From: DATJWY01 sp035500775
GTDB taxonomy: Bacteria; Pseudomonadota; Alphaproteobacteria; Acetobacterales; Acetobacteraceae
Direction of reading: 5' to 3'
Length of the DNA stretch: 7,905 nucleotides
Assembly (NCBI GenBank): GCA_035500775.1
Contig: DATJWY010000300.1
Coordinates: 1 to 7,905, forward strand
The notes beneath the pieces are model-generated. The model was not told the DNA's origin. It made no database searches and saw only the letters and a list, made by a program, of their open reading frames with translations. The translations under genes and the position numbers were made by a program. This document shows, in pieces, positions 1 to 7,748 of the stretch; positions within the stretch are counted from its first letter, which is position 1, and each line of letters starts with the position of its first letter.

Positions 1-16
1 AGAGCCCTGGCCTTCC
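1..16 (-). repeat. Edge of a further repeat copy downstream of rho
   Basis: The reverse complement of these 16 nt, GGAAGGCCAGGGCTCT, is identical to the first 16 nt of copy A (2026-2041). The copy starts 11 nt after the rho stop codon, and the rest lies outside the window. Confidence 0.65.
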
Positions 17-27
17 CCGCCAATAAC

Positions 28-1302
28 TCAGGTATTCATCGCGTCGAAGAAATCCTGATTGGTTTTGCTGTATTTCAGCTTGTCCAACAGGAAGTCCATC
101 GCATCCGTGGTGCCCATCGGATTGAGGATGCGGCGCAGGACCCACATCTTCGACAGCATGCTCTTCTCCACCAGCAGCTCTTCCTTGCGGGTGCCGCTCT
201 TGGTGATGTCGATCGCCGGGAAGGTGCGCTTGTCGGAGAGCTTGCGGTCCAGCACGATCTCCGAGTTGCCGGTGCCCTTGAACTCCTCGAAGATCACCTC
301 GTCCATGCGGCTGCCGGTATCGATCAGCGCGGTGGCGATGATGGTCAGCGAGCCGCCTTCCTCGATATTGCGCGCCGCGCCGAAGAAGCGCTTCGGCCGC
401 TGCAGCGCGTTCGCGTCCACGCCGCCGGTCAGCACCTTGCCGGACGAGGGGACGACGGTGTTGTAGGCGCGGGCAAGACGCGTGATGGAATCGAGCAGGA
501 TCACGACGTCGCGTTTGTGCTCGACAAGGCGCTTGGCCTTCTCCAGCACCATCTCCGTCACCTGCACATGCCGCGTCGCCGGCTCGTCGAAGGTGGAGGC
601 GACGACCTCGCCCTTCACAGTGCGCGCCATGTCGGTCACTTCCTCCGGCCGCTCGTCGATCAGCAGCACGATGAGGAAGACTTCCGGGTGATTATTCGAG
701 ATGGCGGTGGCGATGTTCTGAAGCATCACCGTCTTGCCGGTGCGCGGCGGCGCCACGATGAGCGCACGCTGGCCCATGCCGATCGGCGCCACCAGGTCGA
801 TCACGCGGGGCGTGAAGTCCCGCTGCGGCCCCTTGGCGACGCTCTGGAAATTCTCCATCTCCATCTTCAACCGCCGCTCCGGATAGAGCGGGGTGAGATT
901 GTCGAAGTTGATCCGGTGGCGGACCGCCTCGGGCGGCTCGAAATTGATGTTATTGACCTTGAGCAGCGCGAAATAGCGCTCGCCGTCCTTGGGCGCCCGG
1001 ATCTGCCCTTCGACCGTATCGCCGGTGCGCAGGCCGAAGCGGCGCACCTGGCTCGGGCTCACATAGATGTCATCCGGCCCGGGCAGGTAATTCGATTCCG
1101 GACTGCGCAGGAAGCCGAACCCGTCCGGCAGGATCTCCAGCGTTCCCTCGCCGTGGATCGCCTGATCGTTTTCGGCCAGGTTCTTGAGGATCGCGAACAT
1201 CATATCCTGCTTGCGCAGGCTGGATGCGTTCTCGATTTGCAGAGATTCCGCGAAGCTCAGCAGATCGGCCGGTGACTTGGCCTTGAGTTCGGCGAGGTGC
1301 AT
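28..1302 (-). CDS. rho: Transcription termination factor Rho
   Basis: Rho is a hexameric RNA-dependent ATPase/helicase that binds C-rich nascent RNA and ends transcription. The 424-residue product matches the usual length (about 420). It shows an N-terminal helical domain (about 1-48), a cold-shock-type RNA-binding domain with the RNP1 motif DGFGFLR (60-66), the P-loop APPRTGKT (184-191), LLIDERPEEV (213-222), the Walker B segment VVILLDS (266-272), and the Q/R-loop region from SSGKVLTGGVD to FKGTGNSE (286-348). E. coli has PPKAGKT in the P-loop; from general knowledge the RT form is usual in alphaproteobacteria. The frame stays open upstream to 1473, but I chose the ATG at 1302. The protein there begins MHLAELK, the usual Rho N-terminus, and GAGG lies 7 nt upstream (1310-1313). 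The upstream 57 codons look non-conserved and Arg/Pro-rich. hemJ lies 248 nt upstream on the same strand. Confidence 0.98.
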   Translation of the reverse strand: MHLAELKAKSPADLLSFAESLQIENASSLRKQDMMFAILKNLAENDQAIHGEGTLEILPDGFGFLRSPESNYLPGPDDIYVSPSQVRRFGLRTGDTVEGQIRAPKDGERYFALLKVNNINFEPPEAVRHRINFDNLTPLYPERRLKMEMENFQSVAKGPQRDFTPRVIDLVAPIGMGQRALIVAPPRTGKTVMLQNIATAISNNHPEVFLIVLLIDERPEEVTDMARTVKGEVVASTFDEPATRHVQVTEMVLEKAKRLVEHKRDVVILLDSITRLARAYNTVVPSSGKVLTGGVDANALQRPKRFFGAARNIEEGGSLTIIATALIDTGSRMDEVIFEEFKGTGNSEIVLDRKLSDKRTFPAIDITKSGTRKEELLVEKSMLSKMWVLRRILNPMGTTDAMDFLLDKLKYSKTNQDFFDAMNT

Positions 1303-1550
1303 TGGGTCGCCTCGGTAAAGGGCAATGTTCGAGGAAGGACACGGCCTAAAGCCGATGCACCGCTTTTCCATGGGAATGGGAAGCTGGCGCTGTCCTGAGG
1401 GAGAAGGGTTCGCCTGGACGACGCGGCTGCGTCGACGGCCGTTCGAGATGCCGAGAGCCGTCGGGAGCAACACTCTGGGCGACCGACAGGTGGCATGGAT
1501 CGCGGCCGATTACAAGGGCCGATGGGGCAAGGTTGGGGTGCCGTGAGAGG
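1303..1550 (-). promoter_or_regulatory. Long rho leader / hemJ-rho intergenic region
   Basis: These 248 nt separate the hemJ stop from the rho start, and I see no convincing gene in them. Read on the minus strand, the stretch 1423-1372 is C-rich and G-poor: by my count 24 C, 10 G, 10 T and 8 A in 52 nt. That is the bias expected of a Rho utilisation (rut) site. In E. coli, rho is autoregulated by Rho-dependent attenuation in its leader, so a similar role here is plausible but inferred. I found no clear promoter hexamers and no hairpin followed by a T-run. An in-frame ATG at 1371 lacks a Shine-Dalgarno sequence and is not favoured as the rho start. Confidence 0.35.
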
Positions 1551-2003
1551 TCAGAACGGCCGCACCACCACCATGATGACGATCACCATCATGAGCAGCG
1601 TCGGCACCTCGTTGGCGATCCGGTAGAAGCGCTGTGGCCGCGCGTTCCGGTCCTCGAGGAAGTCCCGCCGCCAGCGGGACAGGAACCCGTGAAAGGCGCC
1701 GAGCAGGAGCACGCAGGTCAGTTTCACGTACCACCAACCGGCGGACCAATCGACCAGCCCCGGCGTCAACGCGAGCAGGATGCCGAACAGCAAGGTGGAG
1801 ATCATTGCCGGGTTGATGATCTGCTTGAACAGTCGCCGCTCCATCACCTTGAAGCGTTCGCTACCCTCGGAGCCCGGCGGGGTCTCGCAATGATAGACAT
1901 AGAGGCGCGGCAGATAGAACATCCCCGCCATCCAGGCGATCAGCGACATGATGTGCAGCGCCTTGGTCCAGGGATACAACCGGGCCAGGAAGTCGATTGT
2001 CAT
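1551..2003 (-). CDS. hemJ: Protoporphyrinogen IX oxidase HemJ
   Basis: HemJ (UPF0093/TIGR00701 family) is a small integral membrane protein that oxidises protoporphyrinogen IX to protoporphyrin IX, the penultimate step of haem synthesis. It is common in bacteria lacking HemG and HemY. The 150-residue product has the family length and about four membrane segments (roughly 13-32, 62-82, 90-108, 133-147). Family landmarks are WTKALHI with His17, MAGMFYLPRLYVYH (27-38), the NPAMISTLLFG segment (64-74), WWYVKLT with Lys94, FHGFLSRWRRDF (104-115), and YRIANEVPTL with Arg128, Asn131 and Glu132. The frame is open upstream to 2144, but that part runs into a repeat. The ATG at 2003 gives the normal N-terminus and has AGGA 8 nt upstream (2012-2015). 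Co-orientation with rho fits known alphaproteobacterial neighbourhoods in which haem genes lie beside rho. Confidence 0.93.
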   Translation of the reverse strand: MTIDFLARLYPWTKALHIMSLIAWMAGMFYLPRLYVYHCETPPGSEGSERFKVMERRLFKQIINPAMISTLLFGILLALTPGLVDWSAGWWYVKLTCVLLLGAFHGFLSRWRRDFLEDRNARPQRFYRIANEVPTLLMMVIVIMVVVRPF

Positions 2004-2025
2004 CGCGATCGTCCTGTTCGCTTGA

Positions 2026-2105
2026 GGAAGGCCAGGGCTCTGCTCTGGACCCGTCACGCGAAGGCGTGCTTCGCACGACGGGGCCTTGAGGCCCCAGACC
2101 TCCGC
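2026..2105 (+). repeat. Intergenic palindromic repeat, copy A (with extra hairpin)
   Basis: This copy begins with GGAAGGCCAGGGCTCT. It holds hairpin 1 (CCAGGGC, loop TCT, GCTCTGG at 2032-2048, with one G·U pair). Hairpin 2 (GGGGCC, loop TTGA, GGCCCC at 2080-2095) is followed by AGACCTCCG. Between them an extra 25 nt or so (2054-2078) carries its own stem, CGTGC-TTC-GCACG at 2065-2077. The other copies lack this. It starts about 23 nt upstream of the hemJ ATG, so it would lie in the hemJ 5' untranslated region if transcription starts in the AT-rich spacer to its right. Confidence 0.85.
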
Positions 2106-2151
2106 TACTTTGTAAATTCCTTTATATAAACAACAGACTCGCAAAACGAAT
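2106..2151 (-). promoter_or_regulatory. AT-rich spacer, possible hemJ promoter
   Basis: These 46 nt, between two inverted repeat copies, are strikingly AT-rich for this genome. Read toward hemJ they contain TTTATATAAAGG (rc of about 2119-2130), a plausible -10 element (TATATA or TATAAA). No good -35 hexamer sits 16-18 nt upstream; the best is a weak TTCGTT or ATTCGT. A promoter for hemJ is needed somewhere near here, because mtnC ends just upstream in hairpin-rich sequence. The assignment is inference. Confidence 0.3.
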
Positions 2152-2205
2152 GGGGGTCTGGGGCCTCAAGGCCCCAGCGGGGTCGAGGGGCAGAGCCCCT
2201 CGCCT
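2152..2205 (-). repeat. Intergenic palindromic repeat, copy B (inverted)
   Basis: On the minus strand this copy starts 3 nt after the mtnC stop. Hairpin 1 is CGAGGGGC, loop TCT, GCCCCTCG (2202-2184), a perfect 8 bp stem. Hairpin 2 is CTGGGGCC, loop TTGA, GGCCCCAG (2177-2158), followed by ACCCCC. Its hairpin 1 arms differ from those of copies A and C but are changed on both sides, which keeps the stem. Positions 2152-2177 are the exact reverse complement of 7793-7818. The copy could act as an mRNA 3'-end stabiliser or weak terminator for the mtn transcript, but there is no U-run directly after the stem. Confidence 0.85.
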
Positions 2206-2206
2206 A

Positions 2207-2908
2207 TCAACCGCCGCCCGGCAGCCCGAAGCGCTGGGCGACCTCGCGGAAATCGTGCGCCGTCTGGTGGCGTTCCGAGGCGGCGGTTCCGTCCTCCGCG
2301 CGCACGAGCTGGCAGGTGCGCAGCCCCGCCGCGGCGGCGGCATCGAGTTCGGCCTCGATGTCGGAGAGGAACAGGATTTCCGCCGGCGGCAGGAAGATGC
2401 CGGCGGCGATGTGGCGATAGCTTTCCGGCTCGCGCTTCGCTCCCACCCTGGTGTCGAAGAACCCGGTGAAGGCGCGGGTCAGGTCCCCGGCGACCGAGTG
2501 GCCGAAGATCAGTTTCTGCGCGTCCACCGAGCCGGAGGAATACACATAGAGCCGCAGCCCGGCGGCGGCCCAGCGGCGCAGCGCGGGGGCGACGTCCGGG
2601 TAGAGATCCCCCTTGAGATCGCCGGAGAGGTAGCCTTCCCGCCAGATCAGCCCCTGCAACGTCTTGAGCGGGGTGATCTTCGCGTCCTGATCCATCCAGC
2701 CGAGCAGCACCGCGAGCGGGTCCTGCTCCGGGGCGAGGCGGGTGATCTCGGCCAGCTCCGCCTGCACGGCCGGGTCATCGGCCCGAGCTTCGAGCAGTGC
2801 GGGCAGGCGGGCGCGGGCGAACGGGAACAGCACGTCCCGCACGAAGGCGATTCGGCTCGTCGTCCCCTCGATGTCGGTGACGATGGCGGCGATCGGAATG
2901 TCCGGCAT
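2207..2908 (-). CDS. mtnC: Enolase-phosphatase E1 (methionine salvage)
   Basis: MtnC is a cytosolic HAD-superfamily enzyme. It enolises 2,3-diketo-5-methylthiopentyl-1-phosphate and then dephosphorylates it to the acireductone used by MtnD. The 233-residue product fits the family (about 230). HAD motif I is the MtnC-type DIEGTT (12-17) with Asp12 and Glu14, motif II is YSSGS (123-127), motif III is Lys158 in VGAKREPESY, and motif IV is LFLSDIEAELDAA (179-191) with Asp183. The alpha-helical cap lies roughly at 25-105. The frame extends upstream inside mtnD, but the ATG at 2908 gives the standard N-terminus. It shares its A with the mtnD stop (TGATG), and no Shine-Dalgarno sequence is visible, so translation is probably coupled to mtnD. 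It is the last gene of the tatA-mtnBDC run. Confidence 0.95.
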   Translation of the reverse strand: MPDIPIAAIVTDIEGTTSRIAFVRDVLFPFARARLPALLEARADDPAVQAELAEITRLAPEQDPLAVLLGWMDQDAKITPLKTLQGLIWREGYLSGDLKGDLYPDVAPALRRWAAAGLRLYVYSSGSVDAQKLIFGHSVAGDLTRAFTGFFDTRVGAKREPESYRHIAAGIFLPPAEILFLSDIEAELDAAAAAGLRTCQLVRAEDGTAASERHQTAHDFREVAQRFGLPGGG

Positions 2909-3447
2909 CAGCTGGCGGGGAAGCGTTCGCTGATCGCGTCGCCGGTATACTGCGGCACCCAGCCGGACGTATCGGTGAAGATCCGCAACACGGTGAAGGA
3001 GGGAAGCTCCCCGGCGTCGAACCAGTGCTTGATGTTGGCGGGCACGCTGATGAGGTCGCCCTCGGTGCAATAGGCGTCGTAGATGCGGCCGTTCAGGTGC
3101 AGGACGAAATTGCCGGTGCCGCTGACGAAGAAGCGGACCTCGTCCTCGGTATGCGTGTGCTCGGAGAGGAATTTCTGCCGGATCGCGGGCAGGTTCGGTG
3201 TCTCCGGGGTCATGCGCACCACGTCGGCGGAGCCGGCGCCGGTCTCGCCCATCAACTGGTCGAGATAGGGCCGGTAGGCCTCCAGGATGCGCTCGGCGGA
3301 ATCCTCCGGCGAGAGCGCCACCGGGCTTTCCCAGCGCTCGAAACGGACGCCGAGGGGGGCGAGTTCGGCGGCGATCGCGTCCGGGTCCTCCGTGCGCAGC
3401 AAAGGCCGGCCGGGCGCGTCATCCGTGTAGACGGTCAGGCGGCTCAT
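2908..3447 (-). CDS. mtnD: Acireductone dioxygenase
   Basis: MtnD is a cupin-fold metalloenzyme acting on the acireductone 1,2-dihydroxy-3-keto-5-methylthiopentene. The Fe form yields 4-methylthio-2-oxobutyrate (the methionine precursor) and formate. The Ni form yields methylthiopropionate, CO and formate. Which metal is used cannot be read from sequence. The 179 residues match the family length. The metal ligands are His97, His99 and Glu103 in EHTHTEDEVRFF (96-107), and His141 in PANIKHWFDAG (136-146). The ATG at 3447 is preceded by a good GGAGG 8 nt away (3456-3460) and overlaps the mtnB stop by 4 nt (ATGA). A longer in-frame extension to 3534 lies wholly within mtnB and is rejected. Confidence 0.97.
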   Translation of the reverse strand: MSRLTVYTDDAPGRPLLRTEDPDAIAAELAPLGVRFERWESPVALSPEDSAERILEAYRPYLDQLMGETGAGSADVVRMTPETPNLPAIRQKFLSEHTHTEDEVRFFVSGTGNFVLHLNGRIYDAYCTEGDLISVPANIKHWFDAGELPSFTVLRIFTDTSGWVPQYTGDAISERFPAS

Positions 3448-4085
3448 CGCAGCTTCCTCCGTTCCAGTTCGCAGGCCAGCAGGAACTCCAGCGCCTCCAA
3501 CCGGGCCAGCGCGGTGTCCATCCGGGGACCCCAAACGTACACGCCGTGGCCGCGAATTAAATACCCCAGGGGAAGATCCTGTAAAACAGGCTCGACAACG
3601 CTGGCGAGGCGCGGAATATCCTGGTCATTGTCCAGGAGTGGGAGATCGAGGGCGACCTCATGCGTCGTCTGCCCTTCGAACGCCTTCAGCACCTCGTAGC
3701 CGGCCAGACGGATGGCGGGGCCCGGCTCGATCATGGAGAGCACGGTGGCGGCCACCGAATGCCCGTGCAGCACCGCCCCGGCTTCCGGGATCAGCCGATA
3801 GACCTGGCAATGCAGCAGGGTTTCGGCGCTCGGCTTGGCGTCCGGCGTCACGGCGCTTCCGTCGAGATCGACCTCCATCACGCCGAGGCTGTCGAGGAAG
3901 CCCTTATGGCCGCCGCTCCGGGTGATGGCGATGCGCCCCTCGCCGAAGCGAACGCTGATATTGCCGGCGGTGGCCGGCACCCAGCCGCGCGCATCCATCC
4001 GCCTGCCGGCGCCGATGATCGCTTCCGTGGCCCAGACAGGGATCGCCGGGTCCGGCAGCGCCGCCCCGGTTGCGTGGTCCGCCAT
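3444..4085 (-). CDS. mtnB: Methylthioribulose-1-phosphate dehydratase
   Basis: MtnB is a zinc enzyme of the class II aldolase/adducin fold. It dehydrates 5-methylthioribulose-1-phosphate to the diketone substrate of MtnC. The 213-residue product has the family motifs ATAGNIS (38-44), TRSGGHKGFL (55-64), PSAETLLHCQVYR with Glu88, the zinc motif HGH (His107, His109), GYEVLKAFEGQTTHE (129-143, where Glu131 aligns with the catalytic acid known in human APIP), and IRGHGVYVWG with His180, the third zinc ligand. The ATG at 4085 has GGAG 8 nt upstream (4094-4097) and lies 21 nt after the tatA stop. The following mtnD starts inside its last codons. mtnA and mtnP or mtnK, needed earlier in the pathway, are not in the window. 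Confidence 0.96.
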   Translation of the reverse strand: MADHATGAALPDPAIPVWATEAIIGAGRRMDARGWVPATAGNISVRFGEGRIAITRSGGHKGFLDSLGVMEVDLDGSAVTPDAKPSAETLLHCQVYRLIPEAGAVLHGHSVAATVLSMIEPGPAIRLAGYEVLKAFEGQTTHEVALDLPLLDNDQDIPRLASVVEPVLQDLPLGYLIRGHGVYVWGPRMDTALARLEALEFLLACELERRKLR

Positions 4086-4106
4086 GCGTGCCGCTCCGCC
4101 CGTGAT

Positions 4107-4364
4107 TCAGCCGCGATGCGCGCTGGTGGTGTCGCGCTGCTCGGTGGTGGCGGCGGGCGGCTTCAGGTTCGGCGCTTCGATCGAGCCGGTCGGACGCTCG
4201 GCGCTGTGCTCCATCGAGGCATCCGTGTCGTCCGCCATGTTCTTCTTGAAGGCCTTGATGCCCTTCGCGAAGTCACCCATCAGCGTGCTGACCTTGCCGC
4301 TGCCGAACAGCAGGAGCACGACCAGTAACACGACCAGCCAATGCCAGATGCTCAGGCTACCCAT
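4107..4364 (-). CDS. tatA: Sec-independent translocase protein TatA
   Basis: TatA oligomerises at the inner membrane to form the conduit for folded proteins carrying twin-arginine signals, recruited by TatBC. The 85-residue product has the expected plan. A short N-terminus is followed by one membrane helix (about 5-20, IWHWLVVLLVVLLLFG), the FG hinge (20-21), an amphipathic helix (VSTLMGDFAKGIKAFKKNM, about 25-43), and an acidic then Pro/Thr-rich disordered tail. TatB is less likely, because the protein is short and its hinge and amphipathic helix read as alphaproteobacterial TatA. The start is firm: AAGGAGG lies 5 nt upstream (4370-4376). No tatB or tatC follows; instead mtnB begins 21 nt downstream, so tatA heads the probable methionine salvage transcript. 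Confidence 0.93.
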   Translation of the reverse strand: MGSLSIWHWLVVLLVVLLLFGSGKVSTLMGDFAKGIKAFKKNMADDTDASMEHSAERPTGSIEAPNLKPPAATTEQRDTTSAHRG

Positions 4365-4676
4365 ACTTGCCTCCTTGAGGGGCCGCGGCCCGGCGGCACA
4401 CTAGCCGCCCGGAAGCCGGTTGAGAACATATACGCCGCAGATGGCGGCGGCGCGGGCCGGGTGCAACCGGCCGGATCACCGGGCGCGCTCGCCGCATTCC
4501 TTTCGGGCGCCGGGCCTGGACCGTTCGTCACGCCGGGGACGCTGCGCCGCGCGCGGGCCGGACGGCGAAGGACGCGGCCGCTCAGGCTACCGCGTAAACC
4601 GTGCTTCACCGTCTCGCGTCAAGCGGCCGTGACGGCCCGGCATGTATTCCGATGCCGCCGGTCCTGGTCCGGGGCG
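4365..4676 (-). other. recX-tatA intergenic region, no gene seen
   Basis: These 312 nt separate the recX stop from the tatA start. The open frames across it run through tatA or recX and give Arg/Pro/Ala-rich translations without recognisable motifs, so I call no gene. A short palindrome, GGCCG-TGA-CGGCC (4625-4637), lies downstream of recX but has no T-run. The tatA ribosome-binding site and a weak promoter candidate occupy the left end. The intergenic repeat found elsewhere in the window is absent here. Confidence 0.5.
4398..4426 (-). promoter_or_regulatory. Possible tatA-mtnBDC promoter
   Basis: On the minus strand TTCTCA (4426-4421, 4 of 6 matches to TTGACA) and TAGTGT (4403-4398, 3 of 6 matches to TATAAT) are separated by 17 nt. 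They lie about 34 nt upstream of the tatA ATG. The spacing is ideal but the hexamers are weak. In GC-rich sequence this can arise by chance. Confidence 0.22.
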
Positions 4677-5315
4677 TCACAGCGCCTGGCGGGCGTGGAT
4701 GATGATCGCCTCGGCCTCCGCCGGGTCGAGGCCGAGCGCGGCCCGCGCCACCGACGACTCGAACCCCGCGCGGGCCATGGCGGCGAGTTCCTTGAGCCTT
4801 CCCTCCGCATCCGGCGGCGAACGGCGGAACGGGCCGATCCGGCGGCGGCGAGCATGGATCAGTGCCGCCGCCAGTTCCCGCTCCGTGTCTTCCGGCAGCG
4901 CCGCCACGGCCAGCGCCGGGTCCACCCCCTTCGCCGCCAGATGCGCGCCGATCGCCCGGCGTGACCGTCCGGCACGGGTCAGCGACCGGGCGCGGCCGGC
5001 GGCGAAGGCGCGATCATCCACCGCCCCGGCCTGGGCCAGCCGGCTCACCACCTGCCGCGCCGCCTGCCGCGCCGCGCCTGCCGCCGTGGTCACGGTGTCG
5101 GCGGGCTGTCCCTCCGCCTCGGCGGCGCGCGCCCAGCGTTCGATCCGGCGCTCCAGCACGCGGAGCAGCCCGGCCTCGGTGGCGGCGAAGCGCGCCAGGT
5201 GACGCAGCGCCGCCTCATGCAGCCGCGCGGCATCCGGCGGCGCGCCGGCCGGTGTCCGGGTCGGTGAGCCTGTGGGGCGCGGCGTGGCGGGCGGATCGGC
5301 GGGCGGGGAGCGCAT
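4677..5315 (-). CDS. recX: RecA regulatory protein RecX
   Basis: RecX binds the RecA filament and modulates (usually inhibits) its recombinase and coprotease activity during DNA repair. The 212-residue product is Ala/Arg-rich and has the three-helix-repeat layout of the family. The best landmarks are RLAQAGAVDDRAFAAGRARS (92-111) and GRSRRAIGAHLAAKGVDPALAVAAL (116-140), which match the conserved RecX core. A C-terminal repeat ends at IIIHARQAL. A Pro-rich N-terminal tail (about 1-28) is probably disordered. The ATG at 5315 is the first plausible start. It has no clear Shine-Dalgarno sequence, and the open frame continues through the repeat-like sequence at 5371-5405. recA is not adjacent. The gene is divergent from the phosphatase. 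The weak point is sequence divergence, so the call rests on the core motif. Confidence 0.8.
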   Translation of the reverse strand: MRSPPADPPATPRPTGSPTRTPAGAPPDAARLHEAALRHLARFAATEAGLLRVLERRIERWARAAEAEGQPADTVTTAAGAARQAARQVVSRLAQAGAVDDRAFAAGRARSLTRAGRSRRAIGAHLAAKGVDPALAVAALPEDTERELAAALIHARRRRIGPFRRSPPDAEGRLKELAAMARAGFESSVARAALGLDPAEAEAIIIHARQAL

Positions 5316-5370
5316 GCCGTGAACATGCCATGCGGCCGGGGGCGGCGGAACCGGCGCCTTACCGTGGATA

Positions 5371-5430
5371 AGCGTCTCGGGGCTTCGCCCCGAACCCCGC
5401 CCGGGGGACGCGCCGTCTCCCGGACCCCGG
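5371..5430. repeat. Palindromic GC-rich element between recX and phosphatase
   Basis: This stretch holds CGGGGC, loop TTC, GCCCCG (5378-5392), then AACCCCGCC and CCCCG-CC-CGGGG (5394-5405), then further CCCGG-rich sequence. The first hairpin has the same design as hairpin 1 of the other intergenic repeats (a GGGC-type stem with a 3 nt loop), but the second hairpin (GGGGCCTTGAGGCCCC) is missing. I treat it as a related or analogous element, not a proven copy. Confidence 0.5.
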
Positions 5431-5500
5431 CGCAATGTGGCGTTCTGTTTGGGCGCGCCGGGTCGCGGATCCCGATCGTTTCGTGATAGACCAAATCATA

Positions 5501-6121
5501 ATGATGTATGACGCCCTGGCCTTCCTCACCGGCTTTGCCGATCAGGCGGTGGTACTCCCGGTCACCTTCGCCGTGGCCGCCGCGTTGGCGGCGTTCGGTT
5601 GGCGCCGGGGCGCTCTCGCCTGGCTCGGGGCCGTCATCGGCTCCATCGGCCTCGTCGTCGTGCTCAAGCTGCTGTTCTTCTATTTGTATGTCTATGTGCC
5701 GTTCGGCATCCACCTGAAGAGCCCGAGCGGCCATACCGAGGCCGCGGTGATCGTCTATGGCGGGCTGGTCGCGCTGCTCGCCGGGCGGCGGCGGGCGGGG
5801 TGGAGCGGGATGGCGCTGGCACTCGGTTTCGGCCTGCTCGTCGGCGTGGTGATCGGGTTCACCCGGCTGGAATTGCACGCCCATAGCAAGGCCGAGGTGC
5901 TGGTCGGCATGGCGGTCGGCCTCGGCGGCATCGTGGCGCTGATCCGGCTGGCGGGTGCGCCGCCGCGCGCGGTTCACGCGCCGGTGCTCGCCGTGCCGGC
6001 GCTCGCGGCCATGCTGCTGTTCCATGGCGGGCATCTGCATGGGGAGAGCGCGCTGGACCATATCGCCGCGGCCCTGCGCGCGAATATGCGCGACGCCCTG
6101 CGCGGGCTGCGCGGGTTTTGA
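5501..6121 (+). CDS. PAP2-like membrane phosphatase
   Basis: This is an integral membrane protein of the phosphatidic acid phosphatase type 2 / haloperoxidase superfamily. The substrate is probably a lipid or isoprenoid phosphate, but it cannot be named from sequence. With the ATG at 5501 it has 206 residues and about six hydrophobic segments (16-33, 40-62, 80-95, 103-120, 132-150, 158-175). Motif C2 is PSGH (75-78). Motif C3 is TRLELHAHSKAE (121-132), with Arg122, His128 and Glu132 where Asp is usual. The C1 motif (K-x6-RP) is not intact, though Lys56 precedes PSGH. The start is uncertain: the frame opens at an ATG at 5435, and neither start has a clear Shine-Dalgarno sequence. I prefer 5501 or 5504 because the upstream residues look non-conserved and overlap repeat-rich sequence. 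It diverges from recX and converges with the ABC gene. Confidence 0.75.
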   Translation: MMYDALAFLTGFADQAVVLPVTFAVAAALAAFGWRRGALAWLGAVIGSIGLVVVLKLLFFYLYVYVPFGIHLKSPSGHTEAAVIVYGGLVALLAGRRRAGWSGMALALGFGLLVGVVIGFTRLELHAHSKAEVLVGMAVGLGGIVALIRLAGAPPRAVHAPVLAVPALAAMLLFHGGHLHGESALDHIAAALRANMRDALRGLRGF

Positions 6122-6123
6122 GG

Positions 6124-6145
6124 CCCGGGCGGTCTTTATCCCGGG
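6124..6145. terminator. Possible bidirectional terminator
   Basis: The 40 nt between two convergent stop codons contain CCCGGG (6124-6129) and CCCGGG (6140-6145) around a 10 nt loop that includes TTTAT. The position suits a shared terminator. The stem is only 6 bp and no T-run follows on either strand. Confidence 0.25.
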
Positions 6146-6161
6146 ATTACGGTGCGCCTTG

Positions 6162-7748
<1,587 letters not shown>

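Noticed and set aside
517..1275. 252-residue plus-strand open frame inside rho
   Set aside because: Antisense shadow of a highly conserved gene, with no recognisable domain.
1303..1473. 57-residue N-terminal extension of Rho
   Set aside because: No Shine-Dalgarno sequence at the upstream starts and a non-conserved composition; the ATG at 1302 has GAGG and gives the normal Rho N-terminus.
2004..2144. 47-residue N-terminal extension of HemJ
   Set aside because: It is a translation of repeat copy A; the ATG at 2003 has an AGGA and matches family length.
4352..4609. 85-residue minus-strand open frame upstream of tatA
   Set aside because: It overlaps the tatA start in another frame, is Arg/Pro/Ala-rich, and has no motif.
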